A stretch of 64,000 bases of DNA from Butyrivibrio sp. (GTDB taxonomy: Bacteria > Bacillota > Clostridia > Lachnospirales > Lachnospiraceae). The stretch lies in NCBI RefSeq assembly GCF_017433805.1, contig NZ_JAFRGN010000027.1, forward strand, positions 1 through 64,000. The letters run 5' to 3'. This document shows, one piece after another, positions 52,922-61,857 of the stretch (position 1 is its first letter; the number at the start of each line of letters is the position of its first letter). The position numbers were made by a program, and so were the translations under genes. The notes beneath the pieces are model-generated. The model made no database searches and was not told the DNA's origin. It saw only the letters and a program-made list of their open reading frames with translations.

Positions 52922-53422
52922 ATGAAAAAAAATAATATCATTTTGATTGGAATGCCTGCATCAGGAAAGAGTACCGTTGGCGTAATACTTGCTAAGATTC
53001 TTGGCTACAATTTTATAGATGCAGATATAGTGATTCAGGAAAAAGAAGGTCGTAAGCTTGCTGAGATTATAGAAACAGAGGGTATTGACGGCTTTATCAA
53101 TATAGAGAATAAGATCAATTCAGAAATAGAAGTGGAGAAATCTGTAATATCAACTGGCGGAAGTGCTGTATATGGCAAAGAAGCCATGGATCATTACAAG
53201 AACATTGGAAGAGTTGTTTACCTTAAGGTCAGCATGGATGTTCTCACTAAGCGTCTTAGTGATGTTAAGCAGCGCGGAGTAGTTATGAGAGAGGGACAGT
53301 CACTGGTATCTCTCTACAACGAGAGAACTCCTCTTCACGAGAAGTATGCTGACATCGTAATTGACGAAGGCAGCAAGACAATGGAAGAGGTTGTGGCAGA
53401 TCTTTTGGCAGCACTTGCCTAA
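52922..53422 (+). CDS. Divergent shikimate-kinase-like protein
   Basis: The P-loop GMPASGKST (10-18) and DADIVIQEKEGRKLAEI follow the shikimate kinase pattern. Several usual substrate residues are changed: the FRxxE region reads FINIE, the GGG motif reads TGGSAVYG, and the lid motif RPLL reads RGVVMREG. The C-terminal YNERTPLHEKYADIVID fits the family. At 166 residues the size is right. It may be a true shikimate kinase of a diverged clade or a kinase with another substrate. Start 52922 is set by GGAG at 52913-52916; an upstream frame from 52877 crosses the terminator. Confidence 0.75.
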   Translation: MKKNNIILIGMPASGKSTVGVILAKILGYNFIDADIVIQEKEGRKLAEIIETEGIDGFINIENKINSEIEVEKSVISTGGSAVYGKEAMDHYKNIGRVVYLKVSMDVLTKRLSDVKQRGVVMREGQSLVSLYNERTPLHEKYADIVIDEGSKTMEEVVADLLAALA

Positions 53423-53474
53423 TTTTAATATGACTTTTGCGTAACATTCTTATGAAGGGGCTATCTGGAAAAGT

Positions 53475-54500
53475 ATGAAGAAAAAAGTGGGGGCGATTCT
53501 GGTAATAGCGGCATTGCTGTTATCGGGTATATGCTTTTTTGTGATATCCAAATCTAATAAAGATATAGAGACCTCACAGACCCTGGTGGTAGTGTCTCCT
53601 CATCCCAAGGAATTCATGATTCCGCTTATTCAGGAGTTTGAGAGTGAAACTGGCATCAGGACTACTATCATTAGTAGCGGTACATCAAATGCCATTGAGA
53701 GCATAGAAAATGGCGAAGATGTGGATGCTCTGTGGGGCGGATCTATATTGTCTGTTGGTCCCTACAAGGACTATTTTTACCCATATGTGAGCCTTAACAG
53801 GGCAATTTATAAAGAGAAATATAAAAAGGTAGACGATGAGTTTACTTGTTTTTCTGATGTTCCAAGTATCCTGATCGTCAATGAAGACATTATAGGTGAC
53901 ACTATCATTGAAGGCTACGAAGATCTGTTAAAACCTGAGCTTAAGGGTGAGATTGCCTTTGCTGATCCTGCTAAATCATCATCTTCCTTTGAGCATTTAG
54001 TTAACATGCTATATGCCATGGGGGATGGTAATGCTGATGATGGCTGGGAGTATGTTGGTAAACTCATTGATCAGCTTGATGGTAAGCTTCTTACAAGCTC
54101 ATCTGAGGTGTATACGGGAGTAGCTAATGGCAAGTACAAGGTTGGCCTTACCTTTGAAGAAGCTGCTGTAACCATGCTTAAAAATGATAAACATATCAGG
54201 ATCGTGTACATGGAAGAAGGCGTAGTAACAACTCCTGATGGCATTTATATCAACAAGAATACGGATAAACTCACAGAGGCAGAGAGGTTTGTGGATTTCA
54301 TGACTTCCAAGAATACTCAGGTGTATATGGCCAGCGAGCTTGGAAGACGCTCTGTCCGCAAGGATGTGGAGCCATCAAGCCTTGTTATAGCTGATGATGA
54401 GATACACACCATAAGTGTTAAAAAAGACAGAGTAGTAAACAGCAAGTCACTGTGGACTGACAGATTTTCTGCTATGTATGGGGAGAAGAATCATGAGTAA
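53475..54500 (+). CDS. Membrane-anchored binding protein, sensor partner of the histidine kinase
   Basis: An N-terminal hydrophobic helix (about 5-26, no lipobox) precedes a periplasmic-binding-protein fold of the Fe3+/polyamine class: TLVVVSPHPKEFMIPLIQEFE, then a two-lobe alpha/beta pattern of 341 residues. It overlaps the histidine kinase start by 8 bp. The actual transport binding protein is encoded separately at 57.0 kb, so this copy probably feeds signals to the kinase, as PgtC does in the phosphoglycerate system. The ligand is unknown. Confidence 0.8.
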   Translation: MKKKVGAILVIAALLLSGICFFVISKSNKDIETSQTLVVVSPHPKEFMIPLIQEFESETGIRTTIISSGTSNAIESIENGEDVDALWGGSILSVGPYKDYFYPYVSLNRAIYKEKYKKVDDEFTCFSDVPSILIVNEDIIGDTIIEGYEDLLKPELKGEIAFADPAKSSSSFEHLVNMLYAMGDGNADDGWEYVGKLIDQLDGKLLTSSSEVYTGVANGKYKVGLTFEEAAVTMLKNDKHIRIVYMEEGVVTTPDGIYINKNTDKLTEAERFVDFMTSKNTQVYMASELGRRSVRKDVEPSSLVIADDEIHTISVKKDRVVNSKSLWTDRFSAMYGEKNHE

Positions 54501-56148
54501 AAAAACTGGTTCTTTTCAGGAAAACATAAGAGGAACATTCATAAAGTATTCGCTTGTACCCGTTGCGGTTATTGTAACTGTAGCGTTATTTCTGTTTGTC
54601 TTTTCATGGATAGTGTTCATGGCACATTTCAATGAGCAGGAAAATCAGTCAATTGTATCTGAGATTACAAGGACCATGAACATCTGTAATGAGATGATGT
54701 CAGATGTGGCAGATTCTCTTGTGGATAATGATTTTGAGGTCAAGGACAGCGAGATATTTGCTGTTTTATATAAGCGTACTGCTGATTTTGGAGAGATGGG
54801 AAATCTCATCATCCTGTCATCGGATCACAAGACGCTTTTTTCCAGTAAGAATTCTGTACCGAGATTTCTCACGGGCAGGGAGAGCTATGACTGGGGAATC
54901 TGGCATCAGATCTACAAGAATAAAAACAGCGTCAATACCATTCTCTACAACAAGAATCTGTATGTGACCTACGGTTTATATGAAGGAAGCAATCTGAAAG
55001 TAGCTGTTGTCTATGCTATTCCGGGCGAAGCTATCACTTCAAACATAAGTGCTCAGGCCAGGTACGTGATAATTACAGATGAAAATGGATGGGTATATGC
55101 AAGCAACACCAAAAAGCTTCAGAATGAATATGGCAAGGTGGAGCAGATCTTTACTGAGAGATCAGGCTATATCAGATATGATGGCAACATTTATTATGCT
55201 AACAGGAACAATACAGATAAGGGCCTTGTGGTTTACACAATAAATGACATCAGCAGAAGCGTTCATCTGATCTATGTCCTGATAGCTATCATTGTGGTTA
55301 TTTTTGGAGCGATTGCTCTGGTTACCATCAGGAGCACCAAGGTGAGCTCTGAGAAATATACCAAGGATATCAGGAGAATCGAGGATGCTTTTGAAGAGGT
55401 ACAGAATGGTAACCTTGATGCCAAGCTGGATATTAACAGCAGTACTGAGTTTACGATAATTGCCGACGATTTCAATGACATGTTACAGGGCCTTAAGGAC
55501 CAGATTCAGCAGAATAAAGAGCTGGCTGAACATGCGGCTTTTTCTCAGGTTAAGCAGCTGGAGAGCCAGTTTAATCCGCATTTTCTTTTTAATACCCTTG
55601 ATAACATAAGGTTTATGGCCAAGATAGATGCGGCGGCAGCAGATAAGATGATTGTCTCTTTGTCAGGACTGTTGCGCTACAGTATCAGGGAGATGCGTGA
55701 AGAGGTTACGGTAAAAGAGGACCTTGAAAACCTCCAGTATTACCTCAATATCCTGCAGATAAGATTCAACAAGCGCTTTGCTTATTCAATCGATGTGACC
55801 GAGGATATTATGGAGTACCTTATCCCCAAGCTCCTTATACAGCCACTTTTGGAGAATGCTGTCAAATATGGCTTTAACGGTCAGGAGAAATTATCAGTAA
55901 ATGTTCGCGGCTATCAGATGAAGGAGAATCTTATCTTTGTCTGCGAGGACGACGGCGCTGGCATAGAAGAGGATATGCTGCGTGAGATACAGGAAAATCT
56001 CAAGAAAGAAGACAATGCCACTGCCCACTATGGCCTTTACAACATTCATCGCAGAATAAGGCTGATGTACAAGGGTGATTACGGCCTTGATATCAGCAGT
56101 AAAAAGAATGAGGGCACTGTGGTCAGACTTACTATTCCCAAGCACTAG
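54493..56148 (+). CDS. Sensor histidine kinase (YesM/LytS-like)
   Basis: Two membrane helices (about 20-45 and 255-278) flank a 210-residue extracellular sensor domain. A HAMP domain (about 280-335) is followed by a His_kinase domain with QFNPHFLFNTLDNI, in which the His is the phosphorylated residue. The ATPase domain has LLIQPLLENAVKYG, DDGAGI and the G2-like YGLYNIHRRI. ATG 54493 is preferred over 54478 because GGGAGAAG is then well spaced. It forms a two-component system with the next gene. Confidence 0.93.
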   Translation: MSKKTGSFQENIRGTFIKYSLVPVAVIVTVALFLFVFSWIVFMAHFNEQENQSIVSEITRTMNICNEMMSDVADSLVDNDFEVKDSEIFAVLYKRTADFGEMGNLIILSSDHKTLFSSKNSVPRFLTGRESYDWGIWHQIYKNKNSVNTILYNKNLYVTYGLYEGSNLKVAVVYAIPGEAITSNISAQARYVIITDENGWVYASNTKKLQNEYGKVEQIFTERSGYIRYDGNIYYANRNNTDKGLVVYTINDISRSVHLIYVLIAIIVVIFGAIALVTIRSTKVSSEKYTKDIRRIEDAFEEVQNGNLDAKLDINSSTEFTIIADDFNDMLQGLKDQIQQNKELAEHAAFSQVKQLESQFNPHFLFNTLDNIRFMAKIDAAAADKMIVSLSGLLRYSIREMREEVTVKEDLENLQYYLNILQIRFNKRFAYSIDVTEDIMEYLIPKLLIQPLLENAVKYGFNGQEKLSVNVRGYQMKENLIFVCEDDGAGIEEDMLREIQENLKKEDNATAHYGLYNIHRRIRLMYKGDYGLDISSKKNEGTVVRLTIPKH

Positions 56149-56160
56149 GAGTTAACTTAT

Positions 56161-56931
56161 ATGTATAGAGTTTTAATTGTTGAGGATGAAGATATTATCA
56201 GAAAAGGCATAGCCTACACCATGGACTGGATGGGCATGGGCTGTACTATAGTTGGAGAGGCAGCAAGCGGAAGTGAAGGTCTTGATAAGATAAAAGAGCT
56301 GTCTCCTGACATTGTGCTTGCTGATATTATGATGCCTGTAATGGATGGGATTGAGATGATAAGGACAGCCAAGGCTGATGAGAGCATGCCTTTGTTTAAA
56401 TCAATAATCCTCACCAGCTACGCTGATTTTGACTACGCCAAAAAGGCTATCGACCTTGATGTATCAGCCTATCTTATGAAGCCAGTAGATGAGCAGGAAC
56501 TGGCTGGCGCTATCAGTAAGATTATTACAGAGCTGGAAAAAGAAAAACAGTTTGACGAGCTTCTTGAGAAAAAGGTTTTGGCAGAAGAGACAGAAGCCTT
56601 GTTCATAAAATCGGATAAAGAAAATGATTATGTCCAGCAGATACTGGATTTTACCAAGGAACACTATTCAGAGAAGATCAGCATAGAAGCCTTTTCAGAC
56701 AAAATGGGTGTTTCTGCCAGCTATTTATCAAGGAAATTCAAGGAGGCCACCGGCACAAGCTATCTGGATTTTCTTAATAAGTATAGAGTACAGCAGGCGG
56801 TTAAACTCCTGGAAACAGGCAAATATAAAGTCTATGAAGTGTCGGATATGACGGGCTTTACTGATTACAAGCACTTTAATACTGTCTTTAAGCGCTATAC
56901 AAATGTGGCGCCCTCTGAATTTATGAACTAG
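56161..56931 (+). CDS. AraC-type response regulator
   Basis: Receiver domain (about 1-125): acidic pair in VEDEDI, phosphorylated Asp in DIVLADIMMPVMDG (about 55), Thr in ILTSYAD and Lys in LMKPVDE. Two AraC helix-turn-helix motifs (about 160-256) include KMGVSASYLSRKFKEATG and SDMTGFTDYKHFNTVFKRY. It lies 12 bp after its kinase and upstream of an ABC importer operon, its probable target. A short coiled linker separates the domains. Confidence 0.94.
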   Translation: MYRVLIVEDEDIIRKGIAYTMDWMGMGCTIVGEAASGSEGLDKIKELSPDIVLADIMMPVMDGIEMIRTAKADESMPLFKSIILTSYADFDYAKKAIDLDVSAYLMKPVDEQELAGAISKIITELEKEKQFDELLEKKVLAEETEALFIKSDKENDYVQQILDFTKEHYSEKISIEAFSDKMGVSASYLSRKFKEATGTSYLDFLNKYRVQQAVKLLETGKYKVYEVSDMTGFTDYKHFNTVFKRYTNVAPSEFMN

Positions 56932-57038
56932 TTCAGAAAATCGGATAATAAAACAGAAAAATAGGTATAGAAGAGTTGCTATTTCTTTTATCATTTTTTT
57001 ATCAAATGTTTATTATACATTTTGAAAGGAGAAGGGAA

Positions 57039-58208
57039 ATGAAAAAGAAATTAGCATTGGTATTGGCAGGTCTTTTGACACTTGGCGCAATTGGATGCGG
57101 AAATACAGCAGCGCCTGCTCCAGAGACTACAACAACAGAAGCACAGACAGAAACAAAAACAGAAGAAGCTAAAACAGAAGAGCCACAGGCTCAGGAAACA
57201 GATGCTCTTGCAGAGCTCGTTGAAGCTGCTAAGGCAGAGGGTGAACTTATTGTCTACGGTTCTTGTGAGGAGGAATATTTAGCAGCGGCATGTGAGAACT
57301 TTGAGAGCATGTATGGTATCAAGGTTCAGTATCAGAGACTTTCAACTGGTGAAGTTCAGAGTAAGATCGAAGAAGAGAACGGAAATCCTTCTGGTGACGT
57401 TTGGTTCGGTGGCACAACTGATCCTTACAATGTAGCAGCAGGTGAGGGACTTCTTGAGGCTTACGAGGCTCAGAATGCAAGCCATCTTCTCAGCGATATG
57501 TATCGTGATGCTGACGGATACTGGTATGGTATCTATAAGGGAATCCTTGGATTCATGGTTAACAAGGATGAGCTTTCCCGTATGGGTATCGATGAGCCAG
57601 CTGACTGGCAGGATCTTCTCGATGAGAAGTACAAAGGTCTTGTATGGCTTTCAAACTACAACACAGCTGGTACAGCTAAGCTTGTTGTTAACACAATGAT
57701 TCAGAAGTATGGTCACGACGAAGGCATTCAGTACCTTGTTGACCTTGATAAGAACATCGAAGTATACACCAAGTCAGGTTCTGGCCCATCCAAGAACGTT
57801 GGTACAGGTGAGTGCGTAGTTGGTATCGGATTCCTTCACGATGGTATTACACAGATCGTTGATAACGGATATGGCAATGTAGGACTTATCATTCCTTCAT
57901 CCGGAACTTCTTTCGAAGTTGGTGCTACAGCTATCTTCAAGGGATGTGCTCATCCAAACGCTGCTAAGCTTTGGATCGAATATGCTCTTAGCCCTGATTG
58001 CGTAGAACTTGCAGCTCAGAACGGTTCTTACCAGTTCCTTGTTATTGATAATGCACAGCAGCCTGAGGTTGCAGCTCAGTTTGGTCTTGATCCAGAGAAC
58101 GTTATGGCTTATGACTTTGCTGATGCAAAAGAGAACACAACCAAGTATGTTGAGGAAGTTATGACAGCACTTGGAAGTGCAGCTGATGATCGTTTCAAGA
58201 CAGAGTAA
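57039..58208 (+). CDS. ABC importer solute-binding lipoprotein (Fe3+/polyamine class)
   Basis: A lipoprotein signal (LALVLAGLLTLGAIGC, lipid on Cys) is followed by a Thr/Glu-rich tether and a type II binding-protein fold (about 65-389: ELIVYGSCEEEYLAAACENFE, GDVWFGGTTDPYNVAA, YKGILGFMVNKD). This class binds Fe3+, spermidine, phosphonates or similar. Start 57039 lies behind GAAAGGAG; an upstream in-frame start is rejected because it lacks a signal peptide. The operon continues with permease and ATPase. Confidence 0.9.
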   Translation: MKKKLALVLAGLLTLGAIGCGNTAAPAPETTTTEAQTETKTEEAKTEEPQAQETDALAELVEAAKAEGELIVYGSCEEEYLAAACENFESMYGIKVQYQRLSTGEVQSKIEEENGNPSGDVWFGGTTDPYNVAAGEGLLEAYEAQNASHLLSDMYRDADGYWYGIYKGILGFMVNKDELSRMGIDEPADWQDLLDEKYKGLVWLSNYNTAGTAKLVVNTMIQKYGHDEGIQYLVDLDKNIEVYTKSGSGPSKNVGTGECVVGIGFLHDGITQIVDNGYGNVGLIIPSSGTSFEVGATAIFKGCAHPNAAKLWIEYALSPDCVELAAQNGSYQFLVIDNAQQPEVAAQFGLDPENVMAYDFADAKENTTKYVEEVMTALGSAADDRFKTE

Positions 58209-58233
58209 TGAAAGTTTTATAGTAATACTTGCT

Positions 58234-58260
58234 GGAGCGGATGACTACCTCATCCGCTCC
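58234..58260 (+). repeat. REP-like hairpin between binding protein and permease genes
   Basis: GGAGCGGATGA (58234-58244) pairs perfectly with TCATCCGCTCC (58250-58260) and has no T run. In ABC operons such hairpins commonly stabilise the upstream binding-protein message so that it exceeds permease mRNA; this role is inferred. Confidence 0.65.
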
Positions 58261-58288
58261 ATGTATATTAAACCGGAGGAAATCTAAG

Positions 58289-60001
58289 ATGGCAAAGAGT
58301 CAGAGCGCCAGCCTTGACAGGAAAAAGCTTTTGGCGGATCCGATTATGGTCACCACCATAATTCTTTTAATCGTCTTTTTGACGGTATTTATCTTATATC
58401 CACTGGCAATTCTGCTTGTGGACAGCTTTTTAACGGATGGACATTTTACAATGGATACCTTTAAGAGAGTAATGGCACTTCCAAACTTTAGAAGAGCTAT
58501 TTCCAACACTCTTAAGGTGGGCTTTTTAGTAGGTATTGCATCTGCACTTATTGGTCTGTTGTTTGCCTACGTAGAAGTTTATGTCAAGCTTCGTACCAAG
58601 TTCATGGAGGGACTTTTCAAGGTTGTATCAATGCTGCCTGTAGTATCTCCTCCATTTGTACTTTCACTTTCAATGATTATGCTTTTCGGAAAAGCTGGTA
58701 TCATTACACGTTTTCTTTTACACATTTATGACAACAGTGTGTATGGCTTCTGGGGAATTGCGATAGTTCAGACACTTACTTTCTTCCCAGTTTGCTACAT
58801 GATGCTCAAGGGTCTTCTTAAAAATATCGACCCATCCCTTGAAGAGGCTGCCAGAGATATGGGCGCTTCAAGATTCAAGGTATTTATGACAGTGACTTTC
58901 CCATTGATACTGCCAGGACTTGGAAATGCTTTCCTTGTTACTTTCATTGAGTCAAGTGCAGACTTTGCAAACCCAATGATCATCGGCGGTTCATATGATA
59001 CACTTGCAACAACTATATATCTGCAGATCACAGGTGCTTATGATAAGCAGGGCGCTGCTGCTATGGCGGTAGTTCTTTTGGCAATAACACTTCTTATGTT
59101 CGTTGTTCAGAAGTACTATCTGGAGGCCAAGAGTACAGCAACACTTTCAGGAAAAGCTTCAAGAGAGCGTATGCTCATTACTGATAAGAGTGTTACAGTT
59201 CCTCTTACAATCCTGTGCTCAGCACTTGCTTTATTCGTAATCATCATGTATATCTGCGTTCCATTCGGAGCTATGTTCAGAACCTGGGGCTACGATTTCC
59301 ATCTCACCTTCAAGTGGTTTGGACTTGTATTCACCAAGTACAAGGGCTTTAAAGCCTTCAAGGACAGCTTTATCCTGTCACTTATTTCAGCTCCGATAAC
59401 AGCTCTTTTATCCATGATCATTTCTTACCTTGTTGTTAAAAGAAAATTCAAGGCCAAGGGCTTTATAGAAGCAGTTTCAATGCTGGCTATGGCAGTTCCT
59501 GGAACAGTTCTTGGTATCGGATATATCAGAGGCTTTTCAGGAGGTCTCTTTGGTTCAGGAATTCTGCAGGGACTGTATGGAACAGGAGCAATCCTGGTAA
59601 TCGTCTTCATTGTTCGAAGCCTTCCAACAGGTACCAGAAGCGGTATTTCAGCACTCAGGCAGATCGATAAGAGCATTGAGGAATCTGCCTACGACATGGG
59701 CGCCGACAGCTTTAAAGTATTTATGACTGTTACACTTCCACTTATTAAGGATAGCTTCCTTTCAGGCTTTGTAACATCATTTGTACGTAGCATCACAGCT
59801 ATCAGTGCGATCATCCTTCTGGTTACACCTTCGTATCTGCTTATTACAGTTCAGATCAATGAGTTTGCTGAGAAAGGATCTTATGGTATAGCATGTGCCT
59901 TTGCTTCAATCCTGATCCTTATCACTTACAGCTCAGTTCTTATCATGAATCTGATCATCAAGCATTTTGGAACAAGTCGTAAGGTAACAATAGAAGAATA
60001 A
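58289..60001 (+). CDS. ABC importer permease, fused two-domain type
   Basis: About twelve membrane helices in 570 residues, made of two homologous halves. Each half has an EAA-type coupling motif: EEAARDMGASRFKVFMTV near residue 187 and EESAYDMGADSFKVFMTV near 466. The repetition gives one chain doing the work of two permeases, as in FbpB/PhnV-like systems. Start 58289 behind CCGGAGGA excludes an upstream frame through the hairpin. It is followed by its ATPase gene after 15 bp. Confidence 0.93.
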   Translation: MAKSQSASLDRKKLLADPIMVTTIILLIVFLTVFILYPLAILLVDSFLTDGHFTMDTFKRVMALPNFRRAISNTLKVGFLVGIASALIGLLFAYVEVYVKLRTKFMEGLFKVVSMLPVVSPPFVLSLSMIMLFGKAGIITRFLLHIYDNSVYGFWGIAIVQTLTFFPVCYMMLKGLLKNIDPSLEEAARDMGASRFKVFMTVTFPLILPGLGNAFLVTFIESSADFANPMIIGGSYDTLATTIYLQITGAYDKQGAAAMAVVLLAITLLMFVVQKYYLEAKSTATLSGKASRERMLITDKSVTVPLTILCSALALFVIIMYICVPFGAMFRTWGYDFHLTFKWFGLVFTKYKGFKAFKDSFILSLISAPITALLSMIISYLVVKRKFKAKGFIEAVSMLAMAVPGTVLGIGYIRGFSGGLFGSGILQGLYGTGAILVIVFIVRSLPTGTRSGISALRQIDKSIEESAYDMGADSFKVFMTVTLPLIKDSFLSGFVTSFVRSITAISAIILLVTPSYLLITVQINEFAEKGSYGIACAFASILILITYSSVLIMNLIIKHFGTSRKVTIEE

Positions 60002-60016
60002 TGAGGAGAATGAAAA

Positions 60017-61078
60017 ATGGCAAAAGAGAAAAAGGGCGTACGCCTTGAACATATTTCAAAAATTTATAAAGATCCTAAGACAGGAAAAGATTTTTATGCA
60101 GTTAAGGATGCTAATCTTGAGATCGAGCCAGGAAGCTTTGTAACACTTCTGGGCCCATCAGGATGTGGTAAAACAACAACTCTTAGAATGATAGCTGGTT
60201 TCGAGAGCCCTGATGAGGGTGAGATTTATCTTGGAAATGAGCCTATCAACGCTCTTACACCTAATAAGCGTGATACAGCCATGGTTTTCCAGAGCTATGC
60301 GCTTCTTCCACACTACAACATTTTTGACAATGTTGCCTATGGACTTAAGCTTCGTAAACTTGATAAGTCAGTTATCAAGGAAAAGGTTACAGATATCCTT
60401 AAGCTCGTTGGACTTGAGGGAATGGAGAACCGTATGACTAACCAGCTTTCTGGAGGTCAGCAGCAGAGAGTAGCTCTTGCAAGAGCACTTGTAATTGAGC
60501 CTGGAGTTCTTCTTTTTGATGAACCTTTGTCTAACCTTGATGCCAAGCTTCGTGTATCAATGCGTACTGAGATCAGAAGAATCCAGCAGGAAGCAGGTAT
60601 CACAGCTATCTATGTAACTCATGATCAGAGTGAGGCAATGGCTATCTCTGACAAGGTTATCATCATGAACAAGGGCCTTGTTGAACAGATTTCTACACCT
60701 CAGGAAGCATATTATTATCCTAACAACAAGTTTGTTGCTGATTTCATTGGCGAAGCGAACTTCCTTAATGGAACAGTTAAGTCTCAGGACGTTGTTGTTA
60801 TCGATGGGGCGGAGGTTAAGTGCTCTACAGGCAGCATGGAGCCAGGTGCTCAGTGTAGCGTAGTTCTTAGACCAGAGGGAGCTTTCCTTGGTGATAACGG
60901 CGCTATCCGTGGTAAAGTAATGTACTCATGCTTCATGGGAGCTTATCAGGATTACCATATTCAGGTAGCAGATGCACTTGTTAAGATTCAGGAGTATAAT
61001 CCTAAGAATAAGAAGATATATAATGTAGGTGACGAAGTATTTCTGAATTTCGAGGACAACACTCTTTACGCACTATAA
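60017..61078 (+). CDS. ABC importer ATPase (FbpC/PotA-like)
   Basis: Walker A GPSGCGKTT (about 44-52), Q-loop MVFQSYALLPH, signature LSGGQQQRV, Walker B LLFDEPLSNLD and switch His VTHDQSE are all intact. A TOBE domain (about 280-353) follows. It powers uptake through the fused permease; ligand class is that of Fe3+, spermidine or phosphonate importers. Whether the AraC-type regulator upstream controls this operon is inferred from position. Confidence 0.95.
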   Translation: MAKEKKGVRLEHISKIYKDPKTGKDFYAVKDANLEIEPGSFVTLLGPSGCGKTTTLRMIAGFESPDEGEIYLGNEPINALTPNKRDTAMVFQSYALLPHYNIFDNVAYGLKLRKLDKSVIKEKVTDILKLVGLEGMENRMTNQLSGGQQQRVALARALVIEPGVLLFDEPLSNLDAKLRVSMRTEIRRIQQEAGITAIYVTHDQSEAMAISDKVIIMNKGLVEQISTPQEAYYYPNNKFVADFIGEANFLNGTVKSQDVVVIDGAEVKCSTGSMEPGAQCSVVLRPEGAFLGDNGAIRGKVMYSCFMGAYQDYHIQVADALVKIQEYNPKNKKIYNVGDEVFLNFEDNTLYAL

Positions 61079-61099
61079 TAAGATTATTAGGAGGTGCCT

Positions 61100-61798
61100 A
61101 TGGGAGCACAAACACTAATAGAATTTTTGGAAGGGCCTACTGATATAGCAGTTGCTATCAGACTGGTGATAGCTACGCTTTTTGGAAGCTTTATAGGATG
61201 GGAGCGAGTTGTCAAAAGACATAGCGCAGGAATTAAGACCTTTGCGCTTGTAAGTCTTGGATCTGCCATAGCTACAGCTCTTAACATATTCCTTGCTATG
61301 GAGCCTGGCCTTAATGCGGATGTCAGCCGTATTCCTGCAGGTGTTGTAAGCGGAATCGGTTTCCTTGGTGCTGGAACTATCCTTGTAACAGGTCGTCAGC
61401 AGATCAAGGGTCTTACAACAGCAGCTTCTCTCTGGGTTACTTCCTGTATGGGAATGGCTATTGGCGGTGGCTATCTTATTGTTGGTATTGCCTGTTTTGC
61501 CCTTATCATGATTGCCAACGTGGTACTTATGAATGTCAGCAGGGTTGTTGAGGAATACAGTAAGTACATCAGTATCTTTATCGAGGTTGATAAGAACGGA
61601 GGAGTTAAGAAACTGTCCAAGTGGCTTAATGAGCAGGGCTATACAACAAGCAGTCTTGCCAAGTCCAAGGAGAAAACTCTTAATTCATCTGATGTAGCCC
61701 TTATTGTAGATGTGGATTTCGACAAGAAGCGTTCTCACAGAGAGTTTTTAACTGAGCTCAATGAGTTTGATTTTGTAAGCTACGTTGAGGAAATCTGA
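61100..61798 (+). CDS. MgtC/SapB family membrane protein
   Basis: Four to five helices (about 15-145) include the family motifs GWERVVKRHSAGIKTFALVSLG and GVVSGIGFLGAGTILV, then LTTAASLWVTSCMGMAIG, which line the MgtC membrane core. A 70-residue soluble ACT-like tail follows. MgtC proteins influence Mg2+ homeostasis and ATP synthase. ATG 61100 with AGGAGG 5 bp upstream is preferred to GTG 61094. It begins 21 bp after the ABC ATPase and may be the last gene of that operon. A terminator follows. Confidence 0.92.
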   Translation: MGAQTLIEFLEGPTDIAVAIRLVIATLFGSFIGWERVVKRHSAGIKTFALVSLGSAIATALNIFLAMEPGLNADVSRIPAGVVSGIGFLGAGTILVTGRQQIKGLTTAASLWVTSCMGMAIGGGYLIVGIACFALIMIANVVLMNVSRVVEEYSKYISIFIEVDKNGGVKKLSKWLNEQGYTTSSLAKSKEKTLNSSDVALIVDVDFDKKRSHREFLTELNEFDFVSYVEEI

Positions 61799-61816
61799 TA
61801 GTATCAGAATAAACAT

Positions 61817-61847
61817 AAGCCGGTGCATTTGCACCGGCTTTGATTTT
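61817..61847. terminator. Bidirectional terminator
   Basis: AAGCCGGTGC (61817-61826) pairs perfectly with GCACCGGCTT (61831-61840), followed by TGATTTT. It separates the MgtC gene from the convergent helicase gene. Confidence 0.87.
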
Positions 61848-61857
61848 GCCACAAAAC

